A DNA stretch of 64,000 nt. Source: Brassica napus (Eukaryota > Streptophyta > Magnoliopsida > Brassicales > Brassicaceae). The stretch's first letter is position 1, and each line of letters opens with the position of its first letter. Shown piece after piece: positions 23,071 through 34,588 of the stretch. The translations under genes were made by a program, and so were the position numbers. Below the pieces are notes generated by a model. It made no database searches and had not been told where the DNA came from. It was given only the letters and a program-made list of their open reading frames with translations. The DNA is taken from positions 35,487,608 through 35,551,607 of the forward strand of contig NC_063452.1 in the NCBI RefSeq assembly GCF_020379485.1, given 5' to 3'.

Positions 23071-23573
23071 CCGAAGGGTTTCCTTGACCAGAACGTGAAC
23101 CGAATGGTCATCTTTGACTAATCTGCATGGAAGACTGAGTCTTTGACTCATTAATAATATTCTAGTCAATGTTTCTATTTTCTATGCTTTGTTTTCCCAC
23201 AATTCTCTTTAATTCTCTTTGACTACAAGTAGTATAAATATGTAGTCCCTTTGATGAATAAAATCAGTTCATTTTGGTTGTTTATTTTCGATTATTCTTT
23301 TCTCTGAGTGAGAGAGAGAGTTCTTAGCTAGTTCATCGGTTTGAACCAGCTTGTTGATTTGGTGGTCAGCCAATCATCTTTTGTGTCGTTTGGTGGTTAG
23401 CCAACACACCTTCATCGTTTCTTAGGTGGTTAGCCTTAGATCGTGGTATATCAAGAGTCATTCCGCATCTCTTGACGATCCATTCATTCCATTCCAGTTC
23501 CAGAAGTGCCATCGCCTTCTCGGTTCATATCAAACACCCGGCCAAAGCCATCCTTCCCGTTTTGGGCGTATCA
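22704..23573 (+). repeat. 3' LTR of the 2.9-kb element
   Basis: 870 bp, apparently identical to the 5' LTR. It is followed by GGACC. Confidence 0.9.
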
Positions 23574-23578
23574 GGACC

Positions 23579-24248
23579 ATATACTTCTCGTTTCGTTTCG
23601 ATTAAAGTTATTCTCAAAGTTTTATGACCAAAACTGAGAAATCGTATAAACGCCAAAAGGCCTAAGAACGGTCCGGAAGGATCCAGACTGGTCTAGAGGC
23701 CCATCTACGCTCTCAGAAGGGATCCGGGCCCATAAAAGTTGTGACGGTATGTTCTAACTCGCAGAAATACGATAAATGCTAAGTTTCCAAAGATAAATGT
23801 AAAGATTTGAGGATAACTATCAAGATCGATGAAAAATGAAATATGCCCGAAAGAGATAGACTTGTGCCCGAAGGCGAAGGATGGGCCGCCGACCTAGAGC
23901 GACTATATAAGGAGAGCAGGAGCAGAAGAAAAAGGATCCGAGAATTGAGACTTAGAGAACTCCTGCTAGCTTAGAGAACTTAGGGCTTAGGTGGTTAGAC
24001 TAGAACGGCAAGGCTTAGGACATCTTGGCCGACTCCTGTCCTGTTGTTCCGATAGTTAGCATATCTCTACTCCTCTCAGAGAAATCTTGTATTCATACTA
24101 TTCAATAAAACGCTTCTGAGCGATTATCTATCTTTTTATCGTTCTAAAGTGATTACGCAGAGAATTCAGGCCTTCAAGGAAAAACGGTTCACTCGGTTGT
24201 CCTCCATTATTATTTATTATAATCGACGGTGTGAATTTCGGTTCCCAC
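23579..24248 (+). repeat. 3' part of a Tat-type gypsy LTR (left)
   Basis: Continues the LTR interrupted at 20680. It contains a TATA box (CTATATAAGG at about 23903), a transcribed leader, and ends ATAATCGACGGTGTGAATTT then CGGTTCCCACA. The primer-binding site follows directly. Confidence 0.75.
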
Positions 24249-24275
24249 AGTTTGGCGCTAGAAGGGGGGGGGGGG
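24249..24275 (+). other. Primer-binding site of the Tat element (left)
   Basis: GTTTGGCGCTAGAAGGGGGG directly after the LTR end. TTTGGCGC-type sites are used by Tat and Athila lineages rather than the Met-type sites of the other elements here. Confidence 0.7.
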
Positions 24276-24324
24276 TTTAACGAATTCTCTAACTCAAAAA
24301 TCACTAAACGATAAAAGACATAGG

Positions 24325-27300
24325 ATGTCCGCTCCAGCAGTTAACAATGTCGTTTCTTTCAAGGACCGGGCAACGGCCGATCATGCCAAACCCTACAACG
24401 ATCTCCTTGTCATCGAGCTGACGATCCAGGACATCGACGTAGCGAGAGTGTTGGTCGACACCGGATGCTCGGCCAATATTATCTACAAAATCACCCTCGA
24501 AAGAATGGAGATCGATCTGTGCGCCGTTACAGAAAGACCCAACCCGATATTCAGATTCTCGGGAAATGCTACTATGACTCTCGGCTCGATCGCCTCGTTG
24601 TTAAAGCCTGGAGCGTCACCAAAGTCACGAAATTATTAGTCATCGACCACCCAACATCGTACAATGCTATCATCGGTACTCCATGGTTGAATTCCATGCG
24701 AGCGATCCCTTCGACATTCCATCTGTGCCTTAAGTTTTCAACCCCTTGTGGAGTCGAAACTATACAAGGAGACCGCAGGATGTCGCAAATATGTTTCGCC
24801 GCCGAGCTAAAAAGAAAGAACTTGGCGATCGAAACTTCCCATAAAAAGAAAAGAAAGCTGACTCTCGATGAGAACGCCCCGGAACTAGACTCGGAAGTCT
24901 TCTGGCAATCTCAAAGGGCCAAAGCCCTAAAAGAGAAGCGCGAACCGACTTGCGAACCGGTAATTTCGATCTGCCTCGACGAATACTCTCCGGAACGATG
25001 CGTCGAGATTGGAACCAACCTCCGCGAGCCACTAAAGATAGAGCTCATCGCCTGTCTCAAAAAGAACCTCAATGCGTTCGCTTGGGCCGCGGAAGACATG
25101 CCAGGGATCGATATCGACATAACATGTCATGAGCTTAACATCGATCCGACTTACAGACCTGTCAAACAAAAAAGGCGGAAGCTAGGACCAGAGCGTGCCA
25201 CCGCGGTAAATGAGGAAGTCGGAAGACTCCTGAAGGTCGGATCAATAACAGAAGTTAGGTATCCAGACTGGCTCGCTAACCCGGTCGTGGTTAAAAAGAA
25301 AAACGGCAAATGGCGAGTATGCGTCGATTTCACCGATCTCAACAAGGCCTGTCCAAAGGATTGCTTCCCACTCCCGCACATCGATCGACTGGTCGAAGCA
25401 ACATCAGGGAACAAACTCTTATCATTTATGGATACCTTCTCCGGGTACAATCAGATCATGATGAATCCCGACGATCGTGAGAAAACTGCGTTCATCACCG
25501 ATCGGGGAACATATTGCTACAAAGTAATGCCTTTCGGTCTCAAGAATGCAGGCGCCACTTACCAGTGACTTGTCAATGGAATTTTCTCCGAACAGCTCGG
25601 CAAGACTATGGAGGCATATATCGATGACATGCTCGTAAAGTCTCTTGACAAGCACGACCACGTCTCCCATTTGGAGGAGTGCTTTGCAAAACTTAACGCC
25701 CACAACATGAAACTGAACCCTGCAAAGTGTAGATTTGCGGTGGCATCAGGAAAATTTCTCGGATACCTAGTCAGGTGTCGTGGGATCGAAGCCAATACTA
25801 AGTAGATAAACGCGTTAATAGAGATGGTCTCGCCAAGGACGAAACGGGAAGTCCAAAGGCTAACCGGAAGAGCCGCGGCCTTGAACCGTTTCATCTCGCG
25901 CTCGACGGATAAGTGTCTTCCTTTCTACGACACGCTGAAAGGGAATAAGAAGTTCGAATGGTCGGAGGAATGTGAGAAAGTTTTCTAACAGCTAAAACGT
26001 TACCTAGCCACTCCTCCCGTCCTCGCAAAACCAGTGGAGGGAGAACCCTTGTTCCTGTACATCGCAGTCTCCACAACAGCGGTAAGCGGCGTTTTGATTA
26101 GAGAGGAACGCGGTGAGCAAAAACCAATCTTCTACACAAGCAAAACGTTACTGGATGCTGAGACCCGGTATCCCCTGATGGAGAAACTAACATTCGCAGT
26201 TGTGACATCAGCAAGGAAACTCCGGCCGTACTTTCAGTCGCATACCATAATAATCCTCACCACATTCCCCATGCGAACAATCTTGCACAGTCCGAGTCAG
26301 TCAGGACGACTCGCAAAATGGGCAATCGAACTAAGCGAGTACGACGTGGAGTACCGTCCAAGAACCTGCGCAAAATCTCATGTACTAGCAGACTTCTTGG
26401 TAGAATTGCCCACGGGGGATATTACAAACACGGAACCGGACTCAACCTGGATCCTTCACGTCGACGGATCATCGTCCAAACCAGGATCCGGGATCGGAAT
26501 CCGGCTCACGTCTCCAACCGGCGAAGTCTTGGTACAATCGTTCCGATCGGAATTACATGCGTCAAACAACGAGGCCGAATATGAAGCACTCGTCGCAGGA
26601 TTACGATTAGCCCATGGGCTTAAGATCAGCAGCATTCACGCTTACCTGTGACTCTCAGTTAGTCGCAAATCAGTACAGCGGAGAATACAAAGCGAGGGAC
26701 GAAAGAATGGATGCATATCTAAAACTCATCCAAGACCTCTCCCGAGACTTCAACCACTTCGCCCTCACTAGGATTCCTCGCTCGAAAAATACTCAGGCGG
26801 ATGCCTTGGCCGCACTCGCATCAAGTTCGGACTAAGACGAGTAATCCCCGTCGAGTTCATCGAACACCCAAGCATCGGACCACCAGTGGTCGCCAATCTT
26901 ATTCGAGCACAAATCGAAAATGCGGAGGAAGTCGAAGACCCACAAGAAGAAAACGAGGATCAGTCGGAATACTGCTGCGACAGCCCATGACTAGAGCCAA
27001 TCCAAGCATACATAATCAACAGAACGCTTCCCACTGAGAAATGGGCGGCCCGCAAAATCAAGACCCAGGCCGCGCAATATGTAACGTTAGAAGGAGAAAT
27101 CTACAAATGGAGATTCTCCGGCCCACTCATGACATGCGCCGAAGGCGAAAAAGCAAGAAGAGTAATGGAGGAGGTTCATTCCGGATCATGTGGGAACCAC
27201 TCCGGCAGAAGATCTCTCGCCGTAAAAATAAAACGCCAAGGTTATTACTGGCCAACTATGATCAAAGACTGCGAGAAATTCACACGGAAGTGCGAGAAAT

Positions 27301-28246
27301 TCGCACGGAAGTGCGAAAAATGCCAAAGGCACGCGCCGACAATCCATCAACCCGCGGAAGTCCTCTCGTCCATCTCGTCTCCGTATCCCTTCATGCGATG
27401 GTCCATGGATATCGTCGGGCCATTACACAACTCGAAGCAGAAACGCTTCCTCCTGGTCCTCACGGATTTCTTCTCAACGTGGGTATAGGCAGATTCCTAC
27501 GCAAGTATCAAAGACGTACAAGTCGAGAACTTCGTATGGAAGAACATCATCACCAGACACGGGGTCCCTTACGAAATCGTGATGGACAACGAATCTTAGT
27601 TCATCTCTACCCGATTCGAAGTATTCTGCGAGAAGTGGAAGATACGACTGACCAAGTCGACTCCCAGATATCCGCAGTGCAATGGCCAGGCAGAGACCAT
27701 CAACAAAACCGTCCTCGACGGGTTAAAAAACGCTTAGAAGCCAAAAAGGGGCGATGGGCAGAAGAGCTCGAAGGAGTTCTTTGGTCGCATCGTACGACCC
27801 CGAGACGGGCTACGGGTGAAACCCCATTCGCCCTCGTTTACGGAACGGAATGTATGATCCCCGCAGAAGTAGAATTTCCCAGAGTACGGAGAAGATTCCT
27901 CCCCGAACGAGAAGATCTTAACAGCGCAATGCTGCGAGACGAACTCGATCTTATTAACGAGCGGCGAGATCAAGCTCTCATACGGATCCAAAATTACCAG
28001 CACGCCGCCGCAAAATACTACAACTCAAGCGTTCGCCATCGCAGGTTCAAAGAAGGCAACCTGGTCCTTCGCAAAGTCTTCCAAAACACTGCCGAACGTA
28101 ACGCAGGAAAACTGGGAGCAAACTGGGAAGGTCCATACAAGGTCATAAAGGTAGTCCGACCAGGATCATACCAAATCGCAAACATGAAGGACGTCAAGAT
28201 CCAAAGAACCTGGAACGCGATGCATCTTAAGAAATACTACCACTAA
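24325..28246 (+). pseudogene. Tat-lineage Ty3/gypsy polyprotein remnant (PR-RT-RH-aRH-INT)
   Basis: Domains in order: aspartic protease (ARVLVDTGCSANIIY, 24450-24500); reverse transcriptase (KKNGKWRVCVDFTDLNKACP, MPFGLKNAGATYQ, YIDDMLVKS, 25290-25640); RNase H (26030-26400); a second, archaeal-type RNase H (WILHVDGSSSKPGSG, NNEAEYEALVAGL, 26450-26620), diagnostic of the Tat lineage; and integrase with zinc-binding part, catalytic core and C-terminus ending at 28246. It is broken by a frameshift near 24580, stops at 25566, 25803, 25987, 27487, 27598 and 27736, and further shifts near 26650 and 26840. The gag region is missing: protease begins about 75 bp after the primer-binding site. Confidence 0.85.
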
Positions 28247-29457
28247 TCGTAAAGTGGATCCAAATAACTACGAGATGGCTTGATCCCCGAAAAAGGGTAC
28301 GTAGGCAGCTCGCCCAGCGAGTTCAGCTATCCCCCATCTTAAAAAGGGGGGGGGGGGAATGGGTACGTATACTTGTATACTCCCACAACTTTAAAAAAAG
28401 TCGATCTTTTCGGAACTTTTTACAAAAAAAAACGCGACGCTACAATCGCTAAGCCCACTACCCGACAAACGGCCAGAACGGCGGTCCAGAACTCGCCCAG
28501 AATGCCTAAATCAGCTATCACGCAAAAACCAACAAACCCACGAATGCTCATAAAAAAAAGCATCCTTGGTAAAAAGCCCGCAAGAAAAACGCGGCTCAAA
28601 ACAAAAAAAAAAGATTAACTTCTGCCACTGTGAGACGTCGCAACACGCTTGAAGTTACGGTCTTTCGAACACTTATGGAAACAACACTCTTGTTTCCAAA
28701 ATCAACATACCTCTAACGGTGAAATGCCTTAAAAATGGCATCGCTTCTTTGTTGCTGATCACAACAAACGAACCCTAACGTCCTAAACAGACACTAGCCG
28801 CCCTCGAAAGGATAGGCTCTCTTACTTCCGACAATGATACCATAGCGTGCTATACAAGAAAATCCAAAATTTTGCCCAGCACCTCCAAACGGTCTTTGGA
28901 AGTAGCTCGATTCATGCCAAGACAAGTCATATAAGCCGATAACACTTCGCGGACTTTATATCGGTATGAATCAGGTAGAAATCGCAAACATGCAAAAACG
29001 AAAGCCGAATTGTCATCGCATAGCCTTAGTCCGAAAGTAAACCTAGGTCTTGCCCTAAACCCAGTCTTGCTGGATCCTGACATCTCAAAGGCATAATATC
29101 GACATCCCGATATGAGATCCCAAAACTTGTCTCTTCACTTAAGTCTATACGTTTTCACGAGTCCTCGCACAAAGCAAAAGTTGTGCGCTCAACAGACTAT
29201 GGATACGGTGATCGTCTGGGGGCAAGGAACGAGACGACAACTCACTCCTTCGCCCTCTAACTTTGAAAAACCCGGAGTTCTCTCGATTTATAATAAACCA
29301 AAAAGATTTTATAGATTGAGCCAAGCATAATACAAAAAGTCCAAACAAGGGCAGGGATTCAAAGCCACCAACGGCCAGTCCCGAAACATGTAAACTGTGG
29401 CCTCACAAACAGGCCGAAACAGAAAATAAAAAAAAAATACCCGAAAGGATCATTACC
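28247..29457. other. Post-pol region of the Tat element
   Basis: Non-coding sequence after integrase. It holds a polypurine/poly-G run (AAAAAGGGGGGGGG at about 28341-28359) and, at 28308-28326, a CAGCTCGCCCAGCGAGTTC word related to the U3 palindromes. A short open frame on the minus strand (28850-29083) is not recognised. Tat elements normally have a long stretch here before the 3' LTR. Confidence 0.5.
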
Positions 29458-30563
29458 CTACGCACTCCTCGGAGCACTACCTTCATCCTCAACCTCACAG
29501 CCTTTGCCTCCCTCGGCCGCTTCGTCGTTTCCTCTCCCGCTCACAACATCTCCACCTTCTTCAGCCACGGGGCCATGCCCCTCGGTCTCCCCCAAACACG
29601 GCGTGAGGGTGCACTCGAACTGCAGCTGAGAGAGGATCGAGTCGAAGTCCCCGTCGGAAGCCTTCAATTCCTCCTTGCGAGACAACAGCCTGGTTTCTTC
29701 GGAGTCCAGAGTCGGAACCATGTCGCCTTTAAGCAGGTGGATCTCGTTCAGGCTTCCCTCGACGCTCGCCAGAGCCAGGTCCTTCTCATGGACCACCATG
29801 AGGGAATCAAGCAGAACAGCCATCCTCGTCAGGCGAGCGTGAAAATCATCCCTCGAAACAACAGTCCTCGACTCTTCTCGGTTCTGGATTTCACGCTGGA
29901 GACGACGGACTTCGTAAGCCTTGCTCTTCTTCTCTTTCTTCAGCTTGAACAATGCACTCGCCGACTTTCCGAGGTCCCGCTTGAGATCGCTGACCCGAAC
30001 CTCCAGCTGAGAGAGCTCAGCAGCACGAGCGGCTTCAGTAGATTTCAACGCGGCCTCGGCTTGTTTCAACGCCTCTCGCGATTCAGCCAGGCCCTTTGTC
30101 GAACGCTCTATCTCTGATCCGCAGTCGCTGAGCAACCCGTCAATCAGGGATACAAACTATACATGAAATAAGGGTCAGGATAATCGTAGAACAAGGTGAC
30201 TCATGCTGAAAATAGTCAAAACAAACCTTGGCACGATGTTACGACAAAGGTCCCGAGAGCTCCCCTTCCGCGCCAGCGGTACATCTCCTCTTCTTGATGG
30301 TCTCGGCCACAGCGCCAGTCCTCTTTCGGCTTTTGGTCAAAGGAGCAGCACTGGACGCGGGAAGCCCTAGGATGACCTCCTTCATATCCAAGGGTGGAGG
30401 CATCAACTCCATCGCCTTCTCCTCCTTAGGAGCTGGGACTGGTGTGGTCGAAGAGCCCGAGGGTTGAGCCGAGACCTCTGGAACTTGAACAGGAACCATG
30501 GCCGATTCTGCGAGGGGCGTGGCATCACCAGGGGACTTGTTTCCTCCAGCCGAGGTCGACATC
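29458..30563 (-). CDS. Antisense extra ORF (aORF) of the Tat element, coiled-coil protein
   Basis: Two minus-strand open segments: 30563-30239 (start MSTSAGGNK, Pro/Ala-rich, basic SRKRTGAVAETIKKRRC) and 30156-29458 (FVSLIDGLLSDCGSEIE, then about 150 residues of heptad-rich coiled coil such as SREALKQAEAAL and LSQLEVRVSDLKRDL, and an acidic tail). A GT donor at AAG|GTTTGT (about 30228) and an acceptor before 30156 would make one intron; a TAA just before the donor may be a decayed CAA. Antisense extra ORFs between pol and the 3' LTR are known in Tat-lineage elements; their function is unknown. Encoded opposite to pol, so it would need its own promoter. Confidence 0.5.
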
Positions 30564-30606
30564 GCAGGCGAAGAAAGGATAGCTGGCACCTCAGGCTGAA
30601 TCGAGA

Positions 30607-30833
30607 TAATGCGGTTCAAGCTCAACACCCTGCTGGGAACTCTGCCTGGAATCAAGGATCATCGGTTCCACAGTTAACGCCCGAACAATGGGCGTCTCTC
30701 ACATCATTGCTCGAACGTCAGAAGCCGTCTCCAATCCCAGACCGGTTGAATGGTATGATACAATCTGGTGAGGTTATCACTGAGACTGGAGCATCGCATC
30801 ACATGATGTTGTTAGTTGAAGTTCATCATATTG
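30607..30833 (+). repeat. 227-bp copia fragment at the inverted-repeat junction
   Basis: Matches 38980-39206 of the copia element over its full length with only about four mismatches by eye and no indels (TAATGCGGTTCAAGCTCAA ... TTCATCATATTG). It includes the gag end and the altered protease motif ETGASHHM. It lies exactly between the aORF region and the inverted Tat fragment. Confidence 0.9.
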
Positions 30834-30837
30834 AACA

Positions 30838-31133
30838 GTAGCATTTCCTGAGAGTCTGAATATCGGGTTGGGTCTTTCTGTAACGGCGCACAGATCGATC
30901 TCCATTCTTTCGAAGGTGCTTTTGTAGATAATATTGGCCGAGCATCCGGTGTCGACCAACACTCTCGCTACGTCGATGTCCTGGATCGTCAGCTCGATGA
31001 CAAGGAGATCGTTGTAGGTTTTGGCCTGATCGGCCATTGCCCGGTCCTTGAAAGAAACGACATTGTTAGCTGCTGGAGCGGACATCCTATGTCTTTTATC
31101 GTTTAGTGATTTTTGAGTTAGAGAATTCGTCAA
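30838..31133 (-). pseudogene. Inverted copy of the Tat protease start
   Basis: The minus strand reads ANNVVSFKDRAMADQAKTYN, then ARVLVDTGCSANIIY, as at 24325-24580. It breaks off at about 30838, where the copia fragment begins. The primer-binding site (about 31137-31163) and the LTR follow on the right. As in the left arm, gag is absent. Confidence 0.8.
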
Positions 31134-34082
31134 ACCCCCCCCCCCCTTCTAGCGCCAAACTGTGGGAACCGAAATTCACACCGTCGATTATAATAAATAA
31201 TAATGGAGGAAAACCGAGTGAACCGTTTTTCCTTGAAGGTCTGAATTCTCTGCGTAATCACTTTAGAACGATAAAAAGATAGATAATCGCTCAGAAGCGT
31301 TTTATTGAATAGTATGAATACAAGATTTCTCTGAGAGGAGTAGAGATATGCTAACTATCGGAACAACAGGACAAGAGTCGGCCAAGACGTCCTAAGCCTT
31401 GCCGTTCTAGTCTAACCACCTAAGCCCTAAGTTCTCTAAGCTAGCAGGAGTTCTCTAAGTCTCAATTCTCGGATCCTTTTTCTTCCGCTCCTGCTCTCCT
31501 TATATAGTCTCTCTAGGTCGGCGGCCCATCCTTCGCCTTTGGGCACAAGTCTATCTCTTTCGGGCATATTCCATTTTTCGTCGATCTTGATAGTTATCCT
31601 CAAATCTTTACATTTATCTTTGGAAACTTAGCATTATCGTATTTCTGCAAGTTAGGACATACCGTCACAACTTTTATGGGCTCGAATCCCTTCTGAGAGC
31701 GTAGATGGGCCTCTAGACCAGTCTGGATCCTTGCGGACCGTTCTTAGGCCTTTTGGCGTTTATACGATTTCTCGGTTTTGGTCATAAAACTTCGAGAATA
31801 ACTTTAATCGAAACGAAATGAGAAGTATATGGTCCCGAAGGTCAGATATCACAGCTATACGGAAGATACGGGAGTCGAAGTAAGTCGGACATGCCGGGAT
31901 CAGGTCGAGCTCGCCGGGCGAGCCGACTCGCGTGACGGCCGAACTCGCCGGCGAACGCAACCACGCGACGGTTCAGATCGCCGGCGAGCTGACCACGCGA
32001 CGGTTCAGATCGCCGGCGAGCTGACCGGCGCGATGGCTGAGCTCGCCGGGCGAGTGTAGCCACACGGCGGTTCAGCCCGCCGGTGAGCTGACCGGCGTGA
32101 TGGTTGAGCTCGCCGGCGAGCTGACCCGCATGACGGTTCAGCTCTCTGGCGAGTGGCTTTTGTGCGGGATTTGTTCGTTCGTTCACTTCCGATCTTTCTT
32201 TCAGTGAATGTTTTGTGAAAAATCCGTGAATAAGAAATAATCATAGCCATTGATTTCGAAATAACCGTTTCTGACCCCAACAAACTGTCGGACTTAACAT
32301 CAGAGAGAAAAGTTTGAGGCGATATTATAGTTGTCGGACGTGTTGTAAGAAAGCAATAGGTTCAAATCTCGAGAAGTAGTGAGATTCGGAGAATTTGGAA
32401 ACCTTATTTATAGGATAAGAAATTAGGGATTTCATGTGAGGGAATGAGGTAGTTAAATTAATTGTAGTGTGAGAGCATGAAGGACATAGTTAATGGCGTA
32501 AAGTAATGACAATGTTTCAATGATGAAGCAAAATGTTACAAACGGTTATTCTATACTTTGTGGAATCCATCGAATATAAAGAGAGAAAGGCCGAGAAGAA
32601 GGAGAATACACTGAATGGGCTGCGAATTTAATTGGTTTACATTAGGCTTTGTCAATTAATAGTTATCTTTCTAATTTAGAGTGTGAATATTGGGCTTTCT
32701 TATTTTTAGATTTAACTTGAATACTCAAATTTGTTTCTTATTTCTTCAATATGTAAATGTCTTCGTTTGGTAGAGTTGACAGATGGCACGATTTGCTCGC
32801 CCCTTCTTCAGCGGTGGTTTTTTAAGAAGACAGAAAAAACTCTTTTATTAGTATAGATAGATGTTATTTTCTTCACATTTGCCTTTATAATAGTTTGATT
32901 CAGTTATTTTATTATGCATTATACATTTTCATCTTTAATTTATTTTTTTAATTTTAAAAATACATAAACAAAATTTGGTCACCAATTAAGAGTAATCCTA
33001 GAACTCGAATTCATAAGTAAGTAATCCAGCTCTTTCTTGTGATTACTATTATATGTCTAAACTATCAAACACCAACTCTCATTGTGGATTTAATTATTCA
33101 AGACAAGCATTAATGTTTCAATTTGACATGCTCACTAAGTTCCTATGACAACTCTCGTTGTGTCTATCAACTTAGCTCAACATGATCTAGTTCAGGTATC
33201 GAACCCACTCTCACGGTTCTCAATTATCACATAATCAGGTTTCTAGTTAATTACTCTAAACGCAAACAGTTAAGACAATCATGTGAAGGATGCAATATGA
33301 TTTCCCTACCAGTTATATATTTCACAAGCTCATCAAAACCTTAGAAAATCTTAAATCTAACAAGTAAACTACTCAAACATATTAGAGCAAGCCATAGAGA
33401 TAAACTGAATGAATTGCATTAAAATAGTATAATAAGAAATACTGGAGTTCCAATCAATCTCTGAAGTTATGATCTTCTCTCCAAAAACGACTCAAAGAAT
33501 AATAAAAAGCTTAGCTTAAATAGTGGCTGTAAAAATAGATATATAGGTCAATACACGTCCACAAATTTTCTTGTAATTAGTAGAAACTTATGGGCCAAAA
33601 GTGCAATTTTGGAAAAGAGAATCGGCCAGTGAAATCGCATCGGTGTTGACCGACACCAAGGAGGTGTCGATCGACACTCCTTCCAAATATCGACTCTGAC
33701 TTATGTTTTCTTGCACAACTACGGGTTACATTTTCTTTAATCTCCAAATGGCTCTATGATCTCAACAATACTCCAAAATGTACCTAGACATGAAAAGACC
33801 GAAAAACAGACTATAAAATTGTGAATCAACAATCAATGATCCATCAAATAAACATATACACTGTAAGCATAAGATTTGGGGTGCCATTGGCTGTTGTTTT
33901 GCATTAATGTGTCATGGAATCTTTGTAATGGATTCAAACCATGTTCGACATTCGCCTTTAGCATATCTTACCAGTTATACATGATCTCGTGTGATTCCTC
34001 TAAATAGTTAATCATTACGAGTTTTGTAGAAATGTCAGATTATCCATGGGCATGGATCATTATCAAATTTCAAGTCTTTTTA

Positions 34083-34288
34083 TTTCATTCTTCTTCCATA
34101 ACAAATAATCTAAGTTGGATTACATAGTGGTTGTTGGAAATATATTTAGACATGACGGAGTTGAAGAGATAGCCCACGTCCGTGAAACCGATGGACGTTC
34201 ACAAGTTGCATGATTTATAGATTCGGTCGGTTCTCCGCATTTGGGACAGTAATTATCACACTGTATATGACAACTTGTTATATTCTTC
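34083..34288 (-). pseudogene. LINE zf-RVT fragment, right copy
   Basis: Mirrored copy of the zinc-binding fragment at 18277-18480, at the expected place in the right arm. Non-functional. Confidence 0.55.
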
Positions 34289-34588
34289 ATTATTTCTCGG
34301 TGCCATTGTTGGGGTCAAAATCGGTAATTACGAAATTAACGGCTAAAAATGTTTGAGAAAATATTCTTTGAACATGAAAGAATATTTTAAAATTCTTAAG
34401 AGATGTTTTATAACTATTTACAAGTTTTACGAAACAGTCTTCCGCAAAACAGAATTTGGAAAGTTTTCGCGGAACAACCTTATAGGGAAATCTATGAGAT
34501 CGTCTTTCGTAAAACAACTATCGGGAGATTTACACGAAATTTTTTACGTAAAATAAATCAATTGATACCAAAAATTCACATAAACAAC

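Larger units (their letters stand above)
20681..23573 (+). mobile_element. Young 2.9-kb non-autonomous LTR retrotransposon
   Basis: Two 870-bp LTRs (20681-21550 and 22704-23573) begin TGATGTGCCC and end GGGCGTATCA. I see no difference between them by eye. A primer-binding site TGGTATCAGAGCC lies at 21554-21566, and the polypurine tract AAGAGGAAGGGAA at 22691-22703. The internal 1.15 kb encodes only the C-terminal part of a gag protein. A perfect 5-bp duplication GGACC flanks it. It is absent from the right arm, so it inserted after the inverted duplication. Lacking pol, it must have been moved by enzymes from another element. Confidence 0.95.
15978..24578. repeat. Left arm of a ~20.6-kb inverted repeat
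   Basis: The sequence from 15978 to 24578, apart from the insertion at 20681-23578, is repeated inverted at 30836-36585 at very high identity by eye. Matching landmarks are the GA/CT microsatellite, the hAT MITE, the LINE scrap, the GTGTCGATCGACACC motif, the GC palindrome array, the Tat LTR end with its primer-binding site, and the start of the protease. Arm length without the insertion is about 5.7 kb. Confidence 0.9.

Noticed and set aside
26801..28246. Separate 401-codon protein gene at 27041-28246
   Set aside because: Only its C-terminal part matches integrase; the N-terminal part is a shifted frame of the same integrase. Treated as part of the Tat pol pseudogene.
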